Assembly: GCA_023374025.1 (NCBI GenBank)
Contig: SIJG01000140.1
Coordinates: 242,112 to 306,111 of the forward strand
DNA length: 64,000 bases
Direction of reading: 5' to 3'
Source: Heterodera schachtii
Taxonomy: Eukaryota; Nematoda; Chromadorea; Rhabditida; Heteroderidae
Shown: piece by piece, positions 22,171-32,887 of the stretch
How positions within the stretch are numbered: position 1 is the stretch's first letter
Layout of the letters: the number at the start of each line of letters is the position of its first letter
Program-made: the position numbers and the translations under genes
The notes under the pieces: generated by a model
Seen by the model: only the letters and a program-made list of their open reading frames with translations
What the model was told of the DNA's origin: nothing
Database searches by the model: none

Positions 22171-22673
22171 TAGGGATTCTTTTTTTTAGGCACAAAAAAT
22201 CGTAAAATAGGCACTAAATAGGCACAAAAACCCCCAAATAGGCAAATAAATTTTTTAAACGCTTTTTAGGTAGCAAAACACACAAAAATTATCAATTGTA
22301 AATGAAATTATTAAATATTTTAAAGTTTTTTGAAAGAACAAATTTTTAATCCAAAAATTTTTATTAAGAAAAAATATTAAATTTTGTGGATCAATTTTTG
22401 GGAAAATTTTCCATTCGAGGGGTGTTTTTTCTGAAATTTTTTCGGGCCATTTCTTAAGGGGTGTATTTTTCGCTTTTTTGCATTTTTGTTAAGAATTTTT
22501 TCAAAAACCCTAAAATAGGCACATTAGGCACAAAAACCCCGAAATAGGCAAAAATAGGCATTATAAAAATCATCCTAGACACCACAAACCAAGCAGAAAA
22601 TGAGTTTTTATGGGCTTATCTTTGCGTATCAAGCACGCAAAAATTTTAGGCATATGCCTAAAAAGAATCCCTA
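22171..22673. mobile_element. hAT-like foldback element with AAATAGGCAC repeats
   Basis: The termini TAGGGATTCTTTTTTTTAGG and CCTAAAAAGAATCCCTA are inverted. They are flanked by CTAATTGT (22163-22170) and CTAATTAT (22674-22681), an 8-bp duplication with one change. The subterminal regions are made of AATAGGCA(C) motifs in direct orientation. The core (TTTTAGGTAGCAAAAC, CTTAAGGGGTGTATTTTTCG) is shared with 14,860-15,010 and partly with 32,500-32,720. There is no coding sequence. Confidence 0.78.
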
Positions 22674-22898
22674 CTAATTATTAATGGTTTTTCAATTTTG
22701 AGTACTAATGCCAAAAAAATGATTTTTGTTTTTAGATTGAACATTTTAAATGTTCTTGAATTTGTTATTTTCCATTATTATTCTTCAACAAATAAATTTT
22801 GATAAAGTATGTTATATTATAATTTATTAATTCTTAACAATAACCAATCTTATTGTTAAATTTATTTCAATTAATAAATCACAAATATTAATTGTCAG

Positions 22899-23204
22899 TT
22901 GTTGGCCTGCAAAAATTATGTGATCGACGAATTCGGTTGCACGGATTCGAACAAAACAACAGTTCCTGGTATAGTTTTTTTTCAATTAAATCTACCATAT
23001 AAAGAATTAAATTTTGCGGATGATGGCATATTTTTAGACCCAAACTGTTATTATAATAGTGGTGGTGTAGCATTATGTGATGTGTGCCAATTTATCTATG
23101 GACAAAATTGCAGCTTGAAGACGAGGTGCGACTGCCGCTGGTGTGAAAAGAGTGAGAAATCTTGCCCGCAGAGATGCGAAGATTGCGTTGAAGGCGGACC
23201 GTAA
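22899..23204 (+). CDS. putative cysteine-rich protein (3' exon?), unrecognised
   Basis: An open frame of 101 codons has normal base composition in an A+T-rich setting. Its C-terminal 40 residues are cysteine-rich, with segments ALCDVCQFIYGQNC, RCDCRWCE and CPQRCEDC. The reading may begin upstream at the acceptor-like TTGTCAG near 22,896 rather than at the Met. A 5' exon with a signal peptide was not found. It does not match a family I can name. The cysteine spacing suggests an extracellular disulphide-bonded domain. Confidence 0.45.
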   Translation: MLACKNYVIDEFGCTDSNKTTVPGIVFFQLNLPYKELNFADDGIFLDPNCYYNSGGVALCDVCQFIYGQNCSLKTRCDCRWCEKSEKSCPQRCEDCVEGGP

Positions 23205-24000
23205 CAGATGTATTTGGATGGCATGCTAGTAGCATTAGTTAAAATGCATCTCTGTTAAATGTGTTGGAGAGATTTTATTTAATTATGTGTTAAAAATGAT
23301 GTGATGAAATTGCAAATGGCAATAAATTTGTTGATAATTATGAATCACAATGTAATGATCAAAAAGTATATTTAACCATAAAACGAAAAATTTTTGATTC
23401 ATTTTTAGCTGATAAAACAATTACGACACGTGAATTAGTCAAAATTCTTGTAAAATTTAGAATTTTTGCATTAACTTTTGGTTTTAGAATATTAATTTAA
23501 AGCAATTTGTGGGAAAAACAAATTTAAACAAACATACATTTTTGAGTATAAGTGAAAAGCTGAAATTTTACTGAATTTTTTAAATCTTTTTGGTTACAAC
23601 TTAAATTTTAAAATGTTTTGCATTTTATTTTTAAAATATAAATAATTAAAAAACATTGTAAAACATGCTAATTTACCAGTATAATGGAGAATAAAATTAT
23701 TTCATTTAAACAAATGTGATCAATAGGGATGCAATTTTTTGGTTTTAGCCTATTTTTTTCCTGAGCTCCCAGCGCTATAATTTTTCATGTGCATAAAAAG
23801 GCACAGTAATGGAGAAAAAAAGATAATTTGGCATTTTAAAAAATATGAAAATTATTCTAGGGAATATAATCCCAAAAAATGAATATTGCTACTATATTTT
23901 TAATTGGCAAAATTGGACAAATTTGAATTTAAAATAAAAACTACAACAGAAATCATTAGAGAAAATAGGAAGAAAAGAAGTGGCTAATTATTTCTTCAGT
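23205..24000. other. A+T-rich sequence after the cysteine-rich frame
   Basis: No gene, repeat array or RNA was recognised. The first 100 bp may be a 3' untranslated region, with AATAAA-like strings near 23,320. Confidence 0.4.
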
Positions 24001-24420
24001 AAATGATTTCGTCAGTGATTTTCGCAGTGATTGTTTTCGTTAGTAAACGATTTCGTCAGTGAACTCTTTTCATTTATTTCAGTTTTTCATTTTTTCGTCA
24101 GTGATTGAATTCGGCAGTGCATATTAAATTTAAAAAAAATGACTTATTTTCTAACTTGGTTTAAACATGACGTACATATGCCTACCCTTCTGCAAAATAA
24201 AATTTTTTTTTTGTCGTAGAAATTTTTTAACAAAAACGCGCAGGTGCAATATATGCGGCGCTGACACTTGTGGTGGTGACATTTGCGTCGTTACATTTGC
24301 GGCGCGCTCCGACACTTGACGGCGCCCAGTCAAAACGACACTTGCGGCTCAGAAATTTGCGGCGCCCAGTCAAAATTAAATTTGCGGCGCAGAATTAAAT
24401 GACCGCAAACCAGGATTTTT
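24000..24420. repeat. CGTCAGTGA and TTTGCGGCGC motif clusters
   Basis: 24,000-24,120 contains repeated TTCGTCAGTGA variants. 24,230-24,400 contains repeated A(C/T)TTGCGGCGC motifs, including CGGCGCCCAGTCAAAA twice. These resemble the interiors of the foldback elements in this window, but I could not define termini. Confidence 0.5.
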
Positions 24421-24424
24421 TTTA

Positions 24425-24800
24425 ATTTTATGCATTTCCTCCGTTTAATAAAGAAATGTACCGAATGCTAAGACTTGGGTAGAAACCGTCTTTTTGCACC
24501 TCGGCCATTGCATTCCGAGGCAAAGCTTCCCTTATCTACTGCCGCTTTACGTGTTTTAACGTCCAGCTAACTCCTTCCTTACAATATCCCGTTGGTGCCC
24601 TGCCTTAAAAATTTATAATTATTTTCACATGATTTTAAATAAATTTGGTGAATTTTGCTGACGATCGTTTATGGCTGATTGCCCACTGAGGGATTGCCCG
24701 GGAGCCACCTTCGGTGGGTGAGATATAAACTTTAATTAAGACAGATGAGGGCCACACAAAAACGGTAATGTCCAATAAAACTTTATTTTCTATTTTGTAA
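24425..24800. other. non-coding stretch of normal composition
   Basis: A GC-normal segment (TTGCACCTCGGCCATTGCAT, CGTCCAGCTAACTCCTTCC) has no open frame or RNA family I recognise. A short inverted repeat, CCACCTTCGGTGG, is at 24,706-24,718. Confidence 0.35.
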
Positions 24801-24963
24801 TAAAATCGGTATTTTCGCATGTCCGAGTATGTCTTGCTTAATCTTGCCGCCTCCTTATCAAAATAAAATTTTCCATAAATTTATTCAACAAATTTCTGGA
24901 TGCAACTTCAACAAATCGACTTGTTGCTCCTTCTCACGCTTCGCATTCAGCCGGCCGGCCTTT

Positions 24964-27900
24964 TCAAACATATGGAGTGCCAAAGTCAACGCTTTCGGAC
25001 TCAATTTTGTTTTCGTCCGTCCCACGACGCCATTTGAACAGTCCATCCTCTCCCCAACTAAATGGGGATCATTTTTTTGTGAACATGAACAAAATGCTGA
25101 ATCCGTTATGGCAATTACCTTGTTCCCCATGAGTTGACACCAAGCCAATATTTGACAATCTCACCATTCCCACGCTTTTTTTGGCCCCATCCAATCAATT
25201 TCATTGCGTGTTTTTCATAGGATTTGTACTAATTAAGTTGAACATATTAATAAATTAAGTACAAAACGATATTTTGAGAAAAATCTCAAAAAAATATTTA
25301 CGTTATATAAAGATCCATCGACCGAGGTTTGCTAAATAAAATTTATCAATGTAATTGTATTTTAACGATTTATTCTATCGTTTCCTTACCACGTAAACAT
25401 TGATCCGCTTTATGCTTTTGCCATAGTAAAGCAACTCCGCACGAGCCAAAACACTGACTTGAATTGGTCCGTTTTTGTAAATCTCCACCATCATGTCCGT
25501 TTCGCGGTTCTCGTCTACACCATCCAAGTGCGTCGGACCACTTCTCAGATCTATCAATTTTAATTTATTTTAAAACCCTTTAACCGCAGTTCCCAGCTCC
25601 AGGGGTATTGAACAAATTAAAAATAAAATTATAAATGCCAAAAAATTGTTATAATTTAAAAATTCTTACAAATCTTTTGACACTCACCGAAAACTCGACC
25701 CTTCCTATAACCGGATGGCGATTGACCGTCACATTCTTTTTTGCAGAACAACGATTCGTCAGGTTTGCTGCGGTGTTTGCTGCCGTCGATCAAATAGGGC
25801 TTGCAACCCAATGCCGTTGTGAAATTCGTACCGCTGACTGCACCATTTATATGGAACCAATGCCATATATCTTTTGGATGTGCACCGATGCCACATCTTA
25901 GAATCAAAGGTGCTAAGGCGTTAGTCAAAAATCATCAAATGAGCTTTTTGTGAGCTTTGCTCAACAATCAAATTTTAAAATCTTTGATATTGTTCAAAAG
26001 CTCTAAGTGTTTTCTAATATCATACAAAATTTCAAAAAGATGGGCTAGTTTCAAGAAAGTTGTAACCAACAATCAATGTTCAAAAAACTTGGTTCTTGGA
26101 GTTTATCCAGGTGATAGCTTTTTGAAAATAATAATGAATTTTTTTTGAAAATTTTTCAGGATAAAAGAAATGAATAATTTTCTGTCAAAAATTTTCCATT
26201 CGGTGCTTTTTTGGCGAACGTCCCAGCACAGATCAAACAATTGTAATATACTTCGCTAAGTATGCTCTTTTTATTTTTAAAAGAATTTGTTCATTTTGGT
26301 CTAGGAATATATTAGAGATCGACCTGGACCCGGACCCAGGGCTGTATTTTTCATGGCAAGGTCAAGGCCATTTTGACGACCTATTTTCCTGGGTGTGTTC
26401 AGGAAATTCAAGTTCAGGTAAAATTGAAAAATTCCAGGCCAGTCCTCAGGCTAAACAACACCTGATTTTACTTAGCAGAATATTAGAATTTATTATTTTG
26501 GGAATTAATGTATTATTTGAGTTATAAAAATGATTTATTATTACATATATATATATATATATTAACTTTATATACATATACTTATTATTGCATATATTAC
26601 GTGCAATGTTGCGATTCCAACGTGTCTTGCGCAGAGACGTACGAAGATGGGTCATCTGTAGAGGTGCGTATGCCTTTTTTGAGGCGTTCAATGCAAAAAC
26701 GGTCGGTGAGTACCGAGGCACCGGAAACGGAAGAGCATGATCGACAATTACCTTAATTATCGAACAAATTCATTATTTCTAGTAACACTCAATAACTCTA
26801 AGTCTTCTCTATAAGCTTGCTAAACTAAAATGTTTTAACCGGCTTTAATATTATGGCTAAACAACTCGATTAAAAGGTTTTGCCAATTTATAGTCAATAG
26901 ATTTCTTTTCCTTACCTTGATCCGTTACCAATCCGATGAAATCCGCACATTCCGGCCACTTTTTGCGCGCGTCAAATTCTTTTGGCAATTTGACCCCATT
27001 AGGAATGGGGCGCTAAAACCAACTTTTTTGTACTCATTACGGACCATATTAATTGAGTTGCCTGGATATAACCATGCCGAAAATTCAAAAATTTCACAAA
27101 ATTATAAAAATTGAAAAAAATAAATTTAATATTAATTGATTCTTTTTTAATTTAATTTTCTTCACTTAATTATAATGATGTTCAGAACAAATATTTCACG
27201 AGACTCTAGACCGAAACACTGTGACCAAAAAAACTCGAGATCTTTTGTCATAGAATTTTCTTGAGCACTTAAAAACCATGTTAATAATTAAAAATAATAA
27301 TCAATCAAGACTTTTCTTGAGTCGAGACTCTCGAAATGTCACTATTAAATTGCCTATTTTTCCTTGGGCATTCATCTTTGCACTTACCAAACATGGACTG
27401 TCCCAAGTTCAAAATCCCCTTTCTGATTCTGGCACACAATTTTTCATATGCCAAATATTAATTAATTACTTAATTGTTCATTTAAATAAAATAAAGTCAT
27501 CAAACCTTTGGTCCACGATTGGTTTTCTAAAATTTATTAATAAAAAATTTGTGCATTTGGATATTTATGTTTAATTAAATCTTTTACGATTTTAATTTAG
27601 AAGGGATTTTGATTGAAATAATTTTCGAATTTATTCCCGCAAAAATTTTTACCAAGGACCAAACACGGTTTGGGACCCTGAATTCGGAGCAGGACAAAAC
27701 GTCGACAGCCGAAAATCACCGAACGAATTTTTGTACCATAACTTTTTTCATTCTCTATCAAATTACTATCAAAGAACACCAAGAATGCTTAATTTGATTG
27801 ACACTGAACAAAGTTATGGACCAAAAAATCTTCCGGTGACGTTTTGGGGTACCATTTTTTCATTATTTTTTCCAACATACATTTTGTTGTTGTTTTTGAT

Positions 27901-29073
27901 TTGTTTCGTTGTAGCTTTTGACTCCTCCCAACAGACGTTGCATCTGTTCTTGATCCATAAGTGCAAAATGCTTGTTGAGGGATGCCTTAAAAATGATTAA
28001 AAATGCGATTTTAAATTTTAAAAATGATTAAAATGCTATTTTAAATTTGGTTTGTCAACGAACGGTCCAGTAATCTTGTGCCAAGTTTATTGCGTCCACA
28101 TAACCTCCTGCGTCGGCCATTTTTCTCATCTCCAACGTAAGCTAAAATGAATGTTGTTTATTTTTAATGATATTGGTTTAATCAGAAATGTGATTTCCTC
28201 ATTTCAGCTGTAAAAAATACTCATTTGCCACTAAAATACCTCAAAAAAATCCTCATTTGGAATGAAAAATCCTCATTTTTTAAAACATCATAAAATGCGT
28301 ACAAAATCAGTTAACTGTCATATTTTTCTTTTAAACAATCAATCATCAATTTCTTGTCAATTGTAAGCATTTTATGGAAGTCTGAACACGAAAAATCGAA
28401 GTTGCACTTCATTTGGGCCATTGCTTTTACAGTGTCCACGTGTAATGAATTTCGTTTATCTGTCCACTGATGTGAGCCACAAAAAAATTGTTTTTTTTTG
28501 TGCGCGGTTTTTCCAAAAAACTTTTTGGGAACGTTGGGAGGGGTCCGGCAGTGCCGATAGGCGCTGCCGGAAATTTTTTGAGATTTTGAGTGCGATTTGT
28601 TAACAAATTTTGTCAAAAAAATGATTTTGACTGAGGATTTTTCGAAAAAATGTTTAAAGATTCGAAGAAAAAGTTTCGAACATTTTGCCAAATATACCTA
28701 TTTTTCAAAAAATTATGCGTTTTTGTCACTTTTTTTATCAAAAGACCACAAAAATACGCAAATCCTCATTTTTCAAAAAAATCCTCTTTGACCCTCTAAA
28801 AGACCACAAAATGAGTAAAAATACTCAGATATCACATCTCTGGGTTTAATCCAGCAGGAGTCGGACCGAGTCCAAAAATCAGACTTTTGGCTCTTCAAAT
28901 CCGAACATTTCTGATAAATTTGAACATTTTATCGTTTTTGTTTACGAGGGATAACACGGAATTCCGATTTACAACATTTTTTTGGCCTCGGAATGCCATA
29001 CCGTTTGAGTGACAGTGAAGAGGGCAGCCAAAAAGCAAATGATGAAAAAAAGTTTATTACTGGTTTGAGCCAT
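24964..29073 (-). CDS. cathepsin B-like cysteine protease (C1A), copy 2
   Basis: Exons: 29073-29002, 28141-28064, 27985-27881, 27012-26916, 26751-26601, 25896-25670, 25550-25390, 25331-25302, 25228-25119 and 25057-24964. All are phase-compatible and give about 374 codons. Layout is as in copy 1: signal peptide (MAQTSNKLFFII), propeptide with YVDAINLAQDYWT and MQRLLGG, mature start LPKEFDARKKWPEC. Catalytic Cys lies in DQGNCRSCSS, His in KHAMKLIGWG and Asn in GVNSWG. The Trp normally after the Cys is again Ser. It differs from copy 1 by an extra intron or rearrangement at 25,551-25,669 and by a 660-bp transposon in intron 1. It appears translatable and is probably a secreted or lysosomal hydrolase. 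Confidence 0.87.
26313..26455. repeat. solo end of a CCTGGACC-motif element in a cathepsin intron
   Basis: TAGAGATCGACCTGGACCCG begins a tract of CCTGG/CCAGG-like motifs (ACCCAGGG, TTCAGG, CCAGGCCAG). The inverse end with the same TAGAGATCG start occurs at 34,336-34,393. No second terminus is visible here. Confidence 0.45.
28183..28842. mobile_element. hAT-like element in intron 1 of cathepsin copy 2
   Basis: The termini CAGAAATGTGATTTC and ATATCACATCTCTG are inverted (CAGARATGTGAT). They are flanked by perfect GGTTTAAT duplications (28175-28182 and 28843-28850). The subterminal regions carry many (A)CTCATTT / AAATGAG motifs (AAATCCTCATTT, AAAATACTCATTTG). Copy 1 has only GATATTTGTTCAACC at the matching place, so it is an empty site. 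The interior contains the CGGCAGTGCCGATAGGCGCTGCCGG palindrome family. There is no transposase frame. Confidence 0.85.
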
Positions 29074-29955
29074 TCCTAAAGAATTATTAAAGATCCTTTT
29101 TCTCTGCCAAAATAAAAGGGTTAGGTATTTTAATTGCTAAAATCCATAATTTAAATATTTAAAAAAATTCAAATTTTTTCGTTTATAAATTTTGTCCAAG
29201 GAATTCTTAAATTTACATATGGCCCAAAAATTTTTATGAAATTTTAATTACACTTTTATCCTACTTACATAATGGCTTTTTATAGTCAAGAGTCTCGCTA
29301 AAGTGATGCTTAAAAATGGGACAGACTATGAAATGTTAAATTAATTCAGCAACAGAGCAGCGCATTAAGAAATGAAAAATATTTTTTTTTGTAAAAGCGA
29401 TAATTAATTCAACAAAATCCAATTTGATTTGGTATGATTGAGGGAAAAAATTTCAAAAAATTTGTGTGAATTATTTTTGATATTAAAATTTATGGCATTC
29501 ATAGAATTAATTTTTCCTCTCAAATTATTAGATAAATATTTTGTTATAAAAATAAAATATTTATTTGTTTGGCTTCGGAAAAAGCGTTGGCTGGAAAAAG
29601 ACTATAGAATTTAATGTAAAACCATTAAGAGTTGAAATAATTTCAGGCTAATTTATTCCGTACCGGAGAATATGCCTATAAAATTTGGTGCGATTTTATT
29701 AATTATTGAAAGAGTTAAATTCGATAACTTTTAAAATTTATAAGCAAATGGTGTTTAAAAGTTTAAATACTTTCAAAAAAATTTAAGCAAAATATATGGG
29801 ATGAAAATATAAAAAATCGGTTTGTTCTATCCCTGCAAAGTTTGATGAGCTTATAACTACTTTTCGAATAATTATTTTGCATTAAATTTTCACTAAAAAT
29901 ATGCCTTAAAATAAATATTTAAAATTCATAAAAAAATTTGAATTCAGAATTAGGG
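29074..29955. other. duplicated upstream region of cathepsin copy 2, then A+T-rich DNA
   Basis: Up to about 29,615 the sequence parallels 21,205-21,830. Beyond that I see no gene. Two A+T-rich segments (29,640-29,950 and 30,968-31,470) share phrases such as ATCCCTGCAAAGTTTGATGAG and GGGAGCCA-C, suggesting an older repeat. Confidence 0.5.
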
Positions 29956-29963
29956 GAGCCAAC

Positions 29964-30967
29964 CAGGGGTGTGCGAAATTTCGTGTCGTTTTCGTGTCGT
30001 CCCCTTTTTTCTCACTTTTTGAGTTTCGTTTTCGTGTTTTCGTTTTCGTCCGTCAAAAAATTTTCGTTTCGTTTCGTTTTCGAGTTTTGAAATTTTGAAT
30101 TTTCGTTTCGTTTTCGTTTTCGTCAGACAGAATTTGGACGAAAAATACGAAAAAATTTACACCCTTATTGAAAATTCCAAAATTCTTCCCGGCGGCGCCT
30201 GTCGGCACCGCCGACCCCCAAAATTCTCCTAAAATTTTCAGTATTTTTTTAAATGTAGGTTTTTTGCCGGCCAAATTCTCATTTTCGCGCATGAAATTCT
30301 TTTAAAAAGACGGAAATTCCTGAAAAATTTGGCTAATTTCTAACAAAATTCAATAGAAATTCTTAATATTTTCTCCCGGCGGCGCCTATCGGCACCGCCG
30401 GCGCCACAAAAAATGTTAAAAATCTGATTTTTTGATTCCGGAATACACTGAATGATTTGCTTATGTCCTCCCAAAATTGCTAAAACCGATAATGGGAGAC
30501 TAAAAATATAATATTTAATACATTTTGATCGAATAAATTGTAAAAATAATAGATTTGAAGCAATTTTTTGCAAATGTTCTTATTTTTGAGCCTAAAATCT
30601 TATTTCTTGGCCTTGGTGTTCTTATTTTGAAAAATTTCCGATCGGCACCCTGAACTAGAGCCACATCAGCTTTTCCATCTACTCGGATCTTCATTACATT
30701 AGTTTGAGGATACAATTATAAAATTTTATGTTTCTTAATTTTGGATTAAATTAGTTCAAAAAATTTTCGTGTTTTTCGTGTCGTTTCGTACGAAAACGGC
30801 TATTTTTTCGTTTTCGTGTTTCGTTTCGTCCAAAAAAAATTTTCGTTTCGTTTTCGAGTTTTCGAGTTTTGAAATTTTTAATTTTCGTTTCGTGTTTCGT
30901 TTTCGTGAAAAATAAATATTTTCGTTTCGTTTTCGAAAATTATTTTTTTGGTTTTCGCACACCCCTG
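29964..30967. mobile_element. 1.0-kb hAT-like element with TTTCG-repeat arms
   Basis: The termini CAGGGGTGTGCGAAA and TTTTCGCACACCCCTG are inverted. Perfect 8-bp duplications GAGCCAAC lie at 29956-29963 and 30968-30975. Both arms (29,975-30,165 and 30,755-30,955) are built of TTTCGTTTTCG / CGAAAACGA motifs, arranged so that the whole element could fold back. The middle has no transposase frame and contains two copies of a CGGCGGCGCCTRTCGGCACC palindrome. Confidence 0.88.
30185..30409. repeat. two copies of a GC palindrome inside the hAT-like element
   Basis: CCGGCGGCGCCTGTCGGCAC (from 30,189) and CCGGCGGCGCCTATCGGCAC (from 30,377) are near-identical. The same palindrome in the opposite sense is at 28,546-28,572 and 231-256. 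It is inside transposons in three of the four cases. Confidence 0.7.
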
Positions 30968-31559
30968 GAGCCAACATCATATTGTGCATTTCCTTAAAAA
31001 ATATGGTGCGCTTCTGATGACTTTCAATAAATTATGGGAGACGAAATTTTTTCAAAAAAGTGAAAATATTTAAAAATTGGAAAATGCAAAATTTTTTAAG
31101 AAACTCAATGGGATCGAAAATGCGTTATACTAACTATTGTTCTCAGCTATGATCCTGCAAACTTTGGTGCATTTCTGATTACTTTTCGTAAAATTATTAG
31201 GAATTAAAATTAAAAATTAAATTAATTCACTATTGTGTAATTAACTGATTAAATAATTAACATCTCAACTATACGGGCTATTAATGAGGTCGTTTCTCTT
31301 TCTTTTAGTATCCCTGTAAAGGTTGGTGAGTTCCTTCTGATCACTTATCAAAAAATTATGAGGGATAAATAAATTTTCACTAAAGACATAAGCCTCAAAT
31401 AATAGAGGCATTATTAAAAATTCATAAAAAATTTAAAATTCTTAATTACGGGAGCCAGACAGCATCATAGAAATAATGCAACAACAGTTATGAAATAGAA
31501 GACACAATTAAATTTCGAGAATTTTTTTATTCTCTTTTTTGGCTTTCATTTATTCTCCG

Positions 31560-32081
31560 TTATTTATCTTCTCCAAATTTGGCTTTCCATCGTTGAATGT
31601 TTCGTATTGGAATTTCTATCTTTTCAGCAATTTGTTTTTCACTCATTTTTGGATTTTCTTTTTAATTTGACAATAAATTTTCATTTTTTTCCAATTTTTC
31701 ATTCTTTGTTATATATTTACTCATTCCAAATTGCTTCTTCCATTTATTTTTTGATTTATAGCACTTATGCTTTTGGAGACCAAATTCTTTAATCCATTTT
31801 TTAATATAAGTTTGGTTTGTTTCCAAACTTTTCGCTATTTTTGAATTAATTTTACTCCATACTTTTGCTGAATATTTTATTCCTTTTTGCTTAATTTTCT
31901 CTTTTATTTTATAATATTTTTTAATAATTTCTCTTTTTTCTTCCAAATTTTCTTCTTCTTTTTCTTCCCATTTTTCTCTAAATATTTCGCCAAATGATTT
32001 CTGTTCCACTTTATTTTCTGCTACAATTTCAATTTGAATACATAAAAATACAATTAAAATTGAAAATAGACAAAATTTCAT
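31560..32081 (-). CDS. secreted HTH-repeat protein, possibly truncated by one stop codon
   Basis: The 139-codon frame 32081-31662 opens with a signal peptide (MKFCLFSILIVFLCIQIEI). It continues with the block QKSFGEIFREKWEEKEEE, a lysine-rich linker (YYKIKEKIKQKG) and an HTH unit ending TYIKKWIKEFGLQK. It stops at TAA (31,662). In the same frame the sequence continues with another HTH-like unit (EKQIAEKIEIPIRNIQRWK) to a second stop at 31,560. A single nonsense change, or use of the shorter protein, would explain this. Paralogues at 32,888 and 8,999 carry two full HTH units, so shortening is likely recent. Confidence 0.7.
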
Positions 32082-32394
32082 TTTTGAGGGTTAAAAATTG
32101 CAATTAAATGAGTTCTCACTGAAATATGTATAATTAATAATTTTTGTTTTTCAATTAAATCTAATAAAATTTTCTTTTTTTAAGTGAATTATTGACAAGC
32201 TTATTATATTTTCTTAATATTTATAATAATATTATAATAAAATAGCAATTTTATTTTTTTATTTATAAAATTTTTTTAAATGGAAATGGCCATGGAAAGG
32301 AAGGGAACATTTTAAAATTAATTACTCTGCTGAATTATATAAAAAAACATTTTCTTGAAACAAACAAATTTTAAATCAAATAATTTTTTATTCT

Positions 32395-32860
32395 GGTATC
32401 ACTATAATAAAAAGGGAAGGAAAAATACGGATATTAAATTGCGAAATATGCCCATAAAATATAGGATACAAATATCGCGAAAAATTTGATATTTTAGGCA
32501 AAAATTTTTAGCGGCTAACAATAAGTTCTCAATTTGTCTTTTCACACTGAATTTAATATTTTCTTAGCAAAAATTGACATTTTTAAATTAATTTTTCAAG
32601 AAAAAAAAAGAATTTTTTTAAGATAAACTTTTGAGAATTTTCCATTTTTAGGGAATGTATTTTTTGAAATTTTTTTAAGTCGATTCTTAGGGGGTGAATT
32701 TTTCGTTTTTATTGCTGGCAGACGGTGATTTAGTGAAAATTTTACAAAAAATGCCAACTTCAAACCAAGTTAGAAATGCGTTTTTTCATGCTTATTAGCA
32801 TGCCCCAAGTTAGCAAAAAAACTGCAAAATCCGGTCTCTACACATGAGACTTTCTTATCC
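32395..32860. repeat. diverged repeat sharing the core of the 14.8- and 22.2-kb elements
   Basis: TTTTTAGCGGCTAACAA, GGGAATGTATTTTTTGAAAT and TCTTAGGGGGTGAATTTTTC echo the core of the element at 22,171. Ends are not recognisable. Confidence 0.4.
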
Positions 32861-32887
32861 TCTTGTTTTTAAATTCCTCTCCATTAT

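Noticed and set aside
28311..28691. 126-codon minus frame at 28.3-28.7 kb
   Set aside because: It lies inside the hAT-like element, has no transposase motif, and overlaps the GC palindrome.
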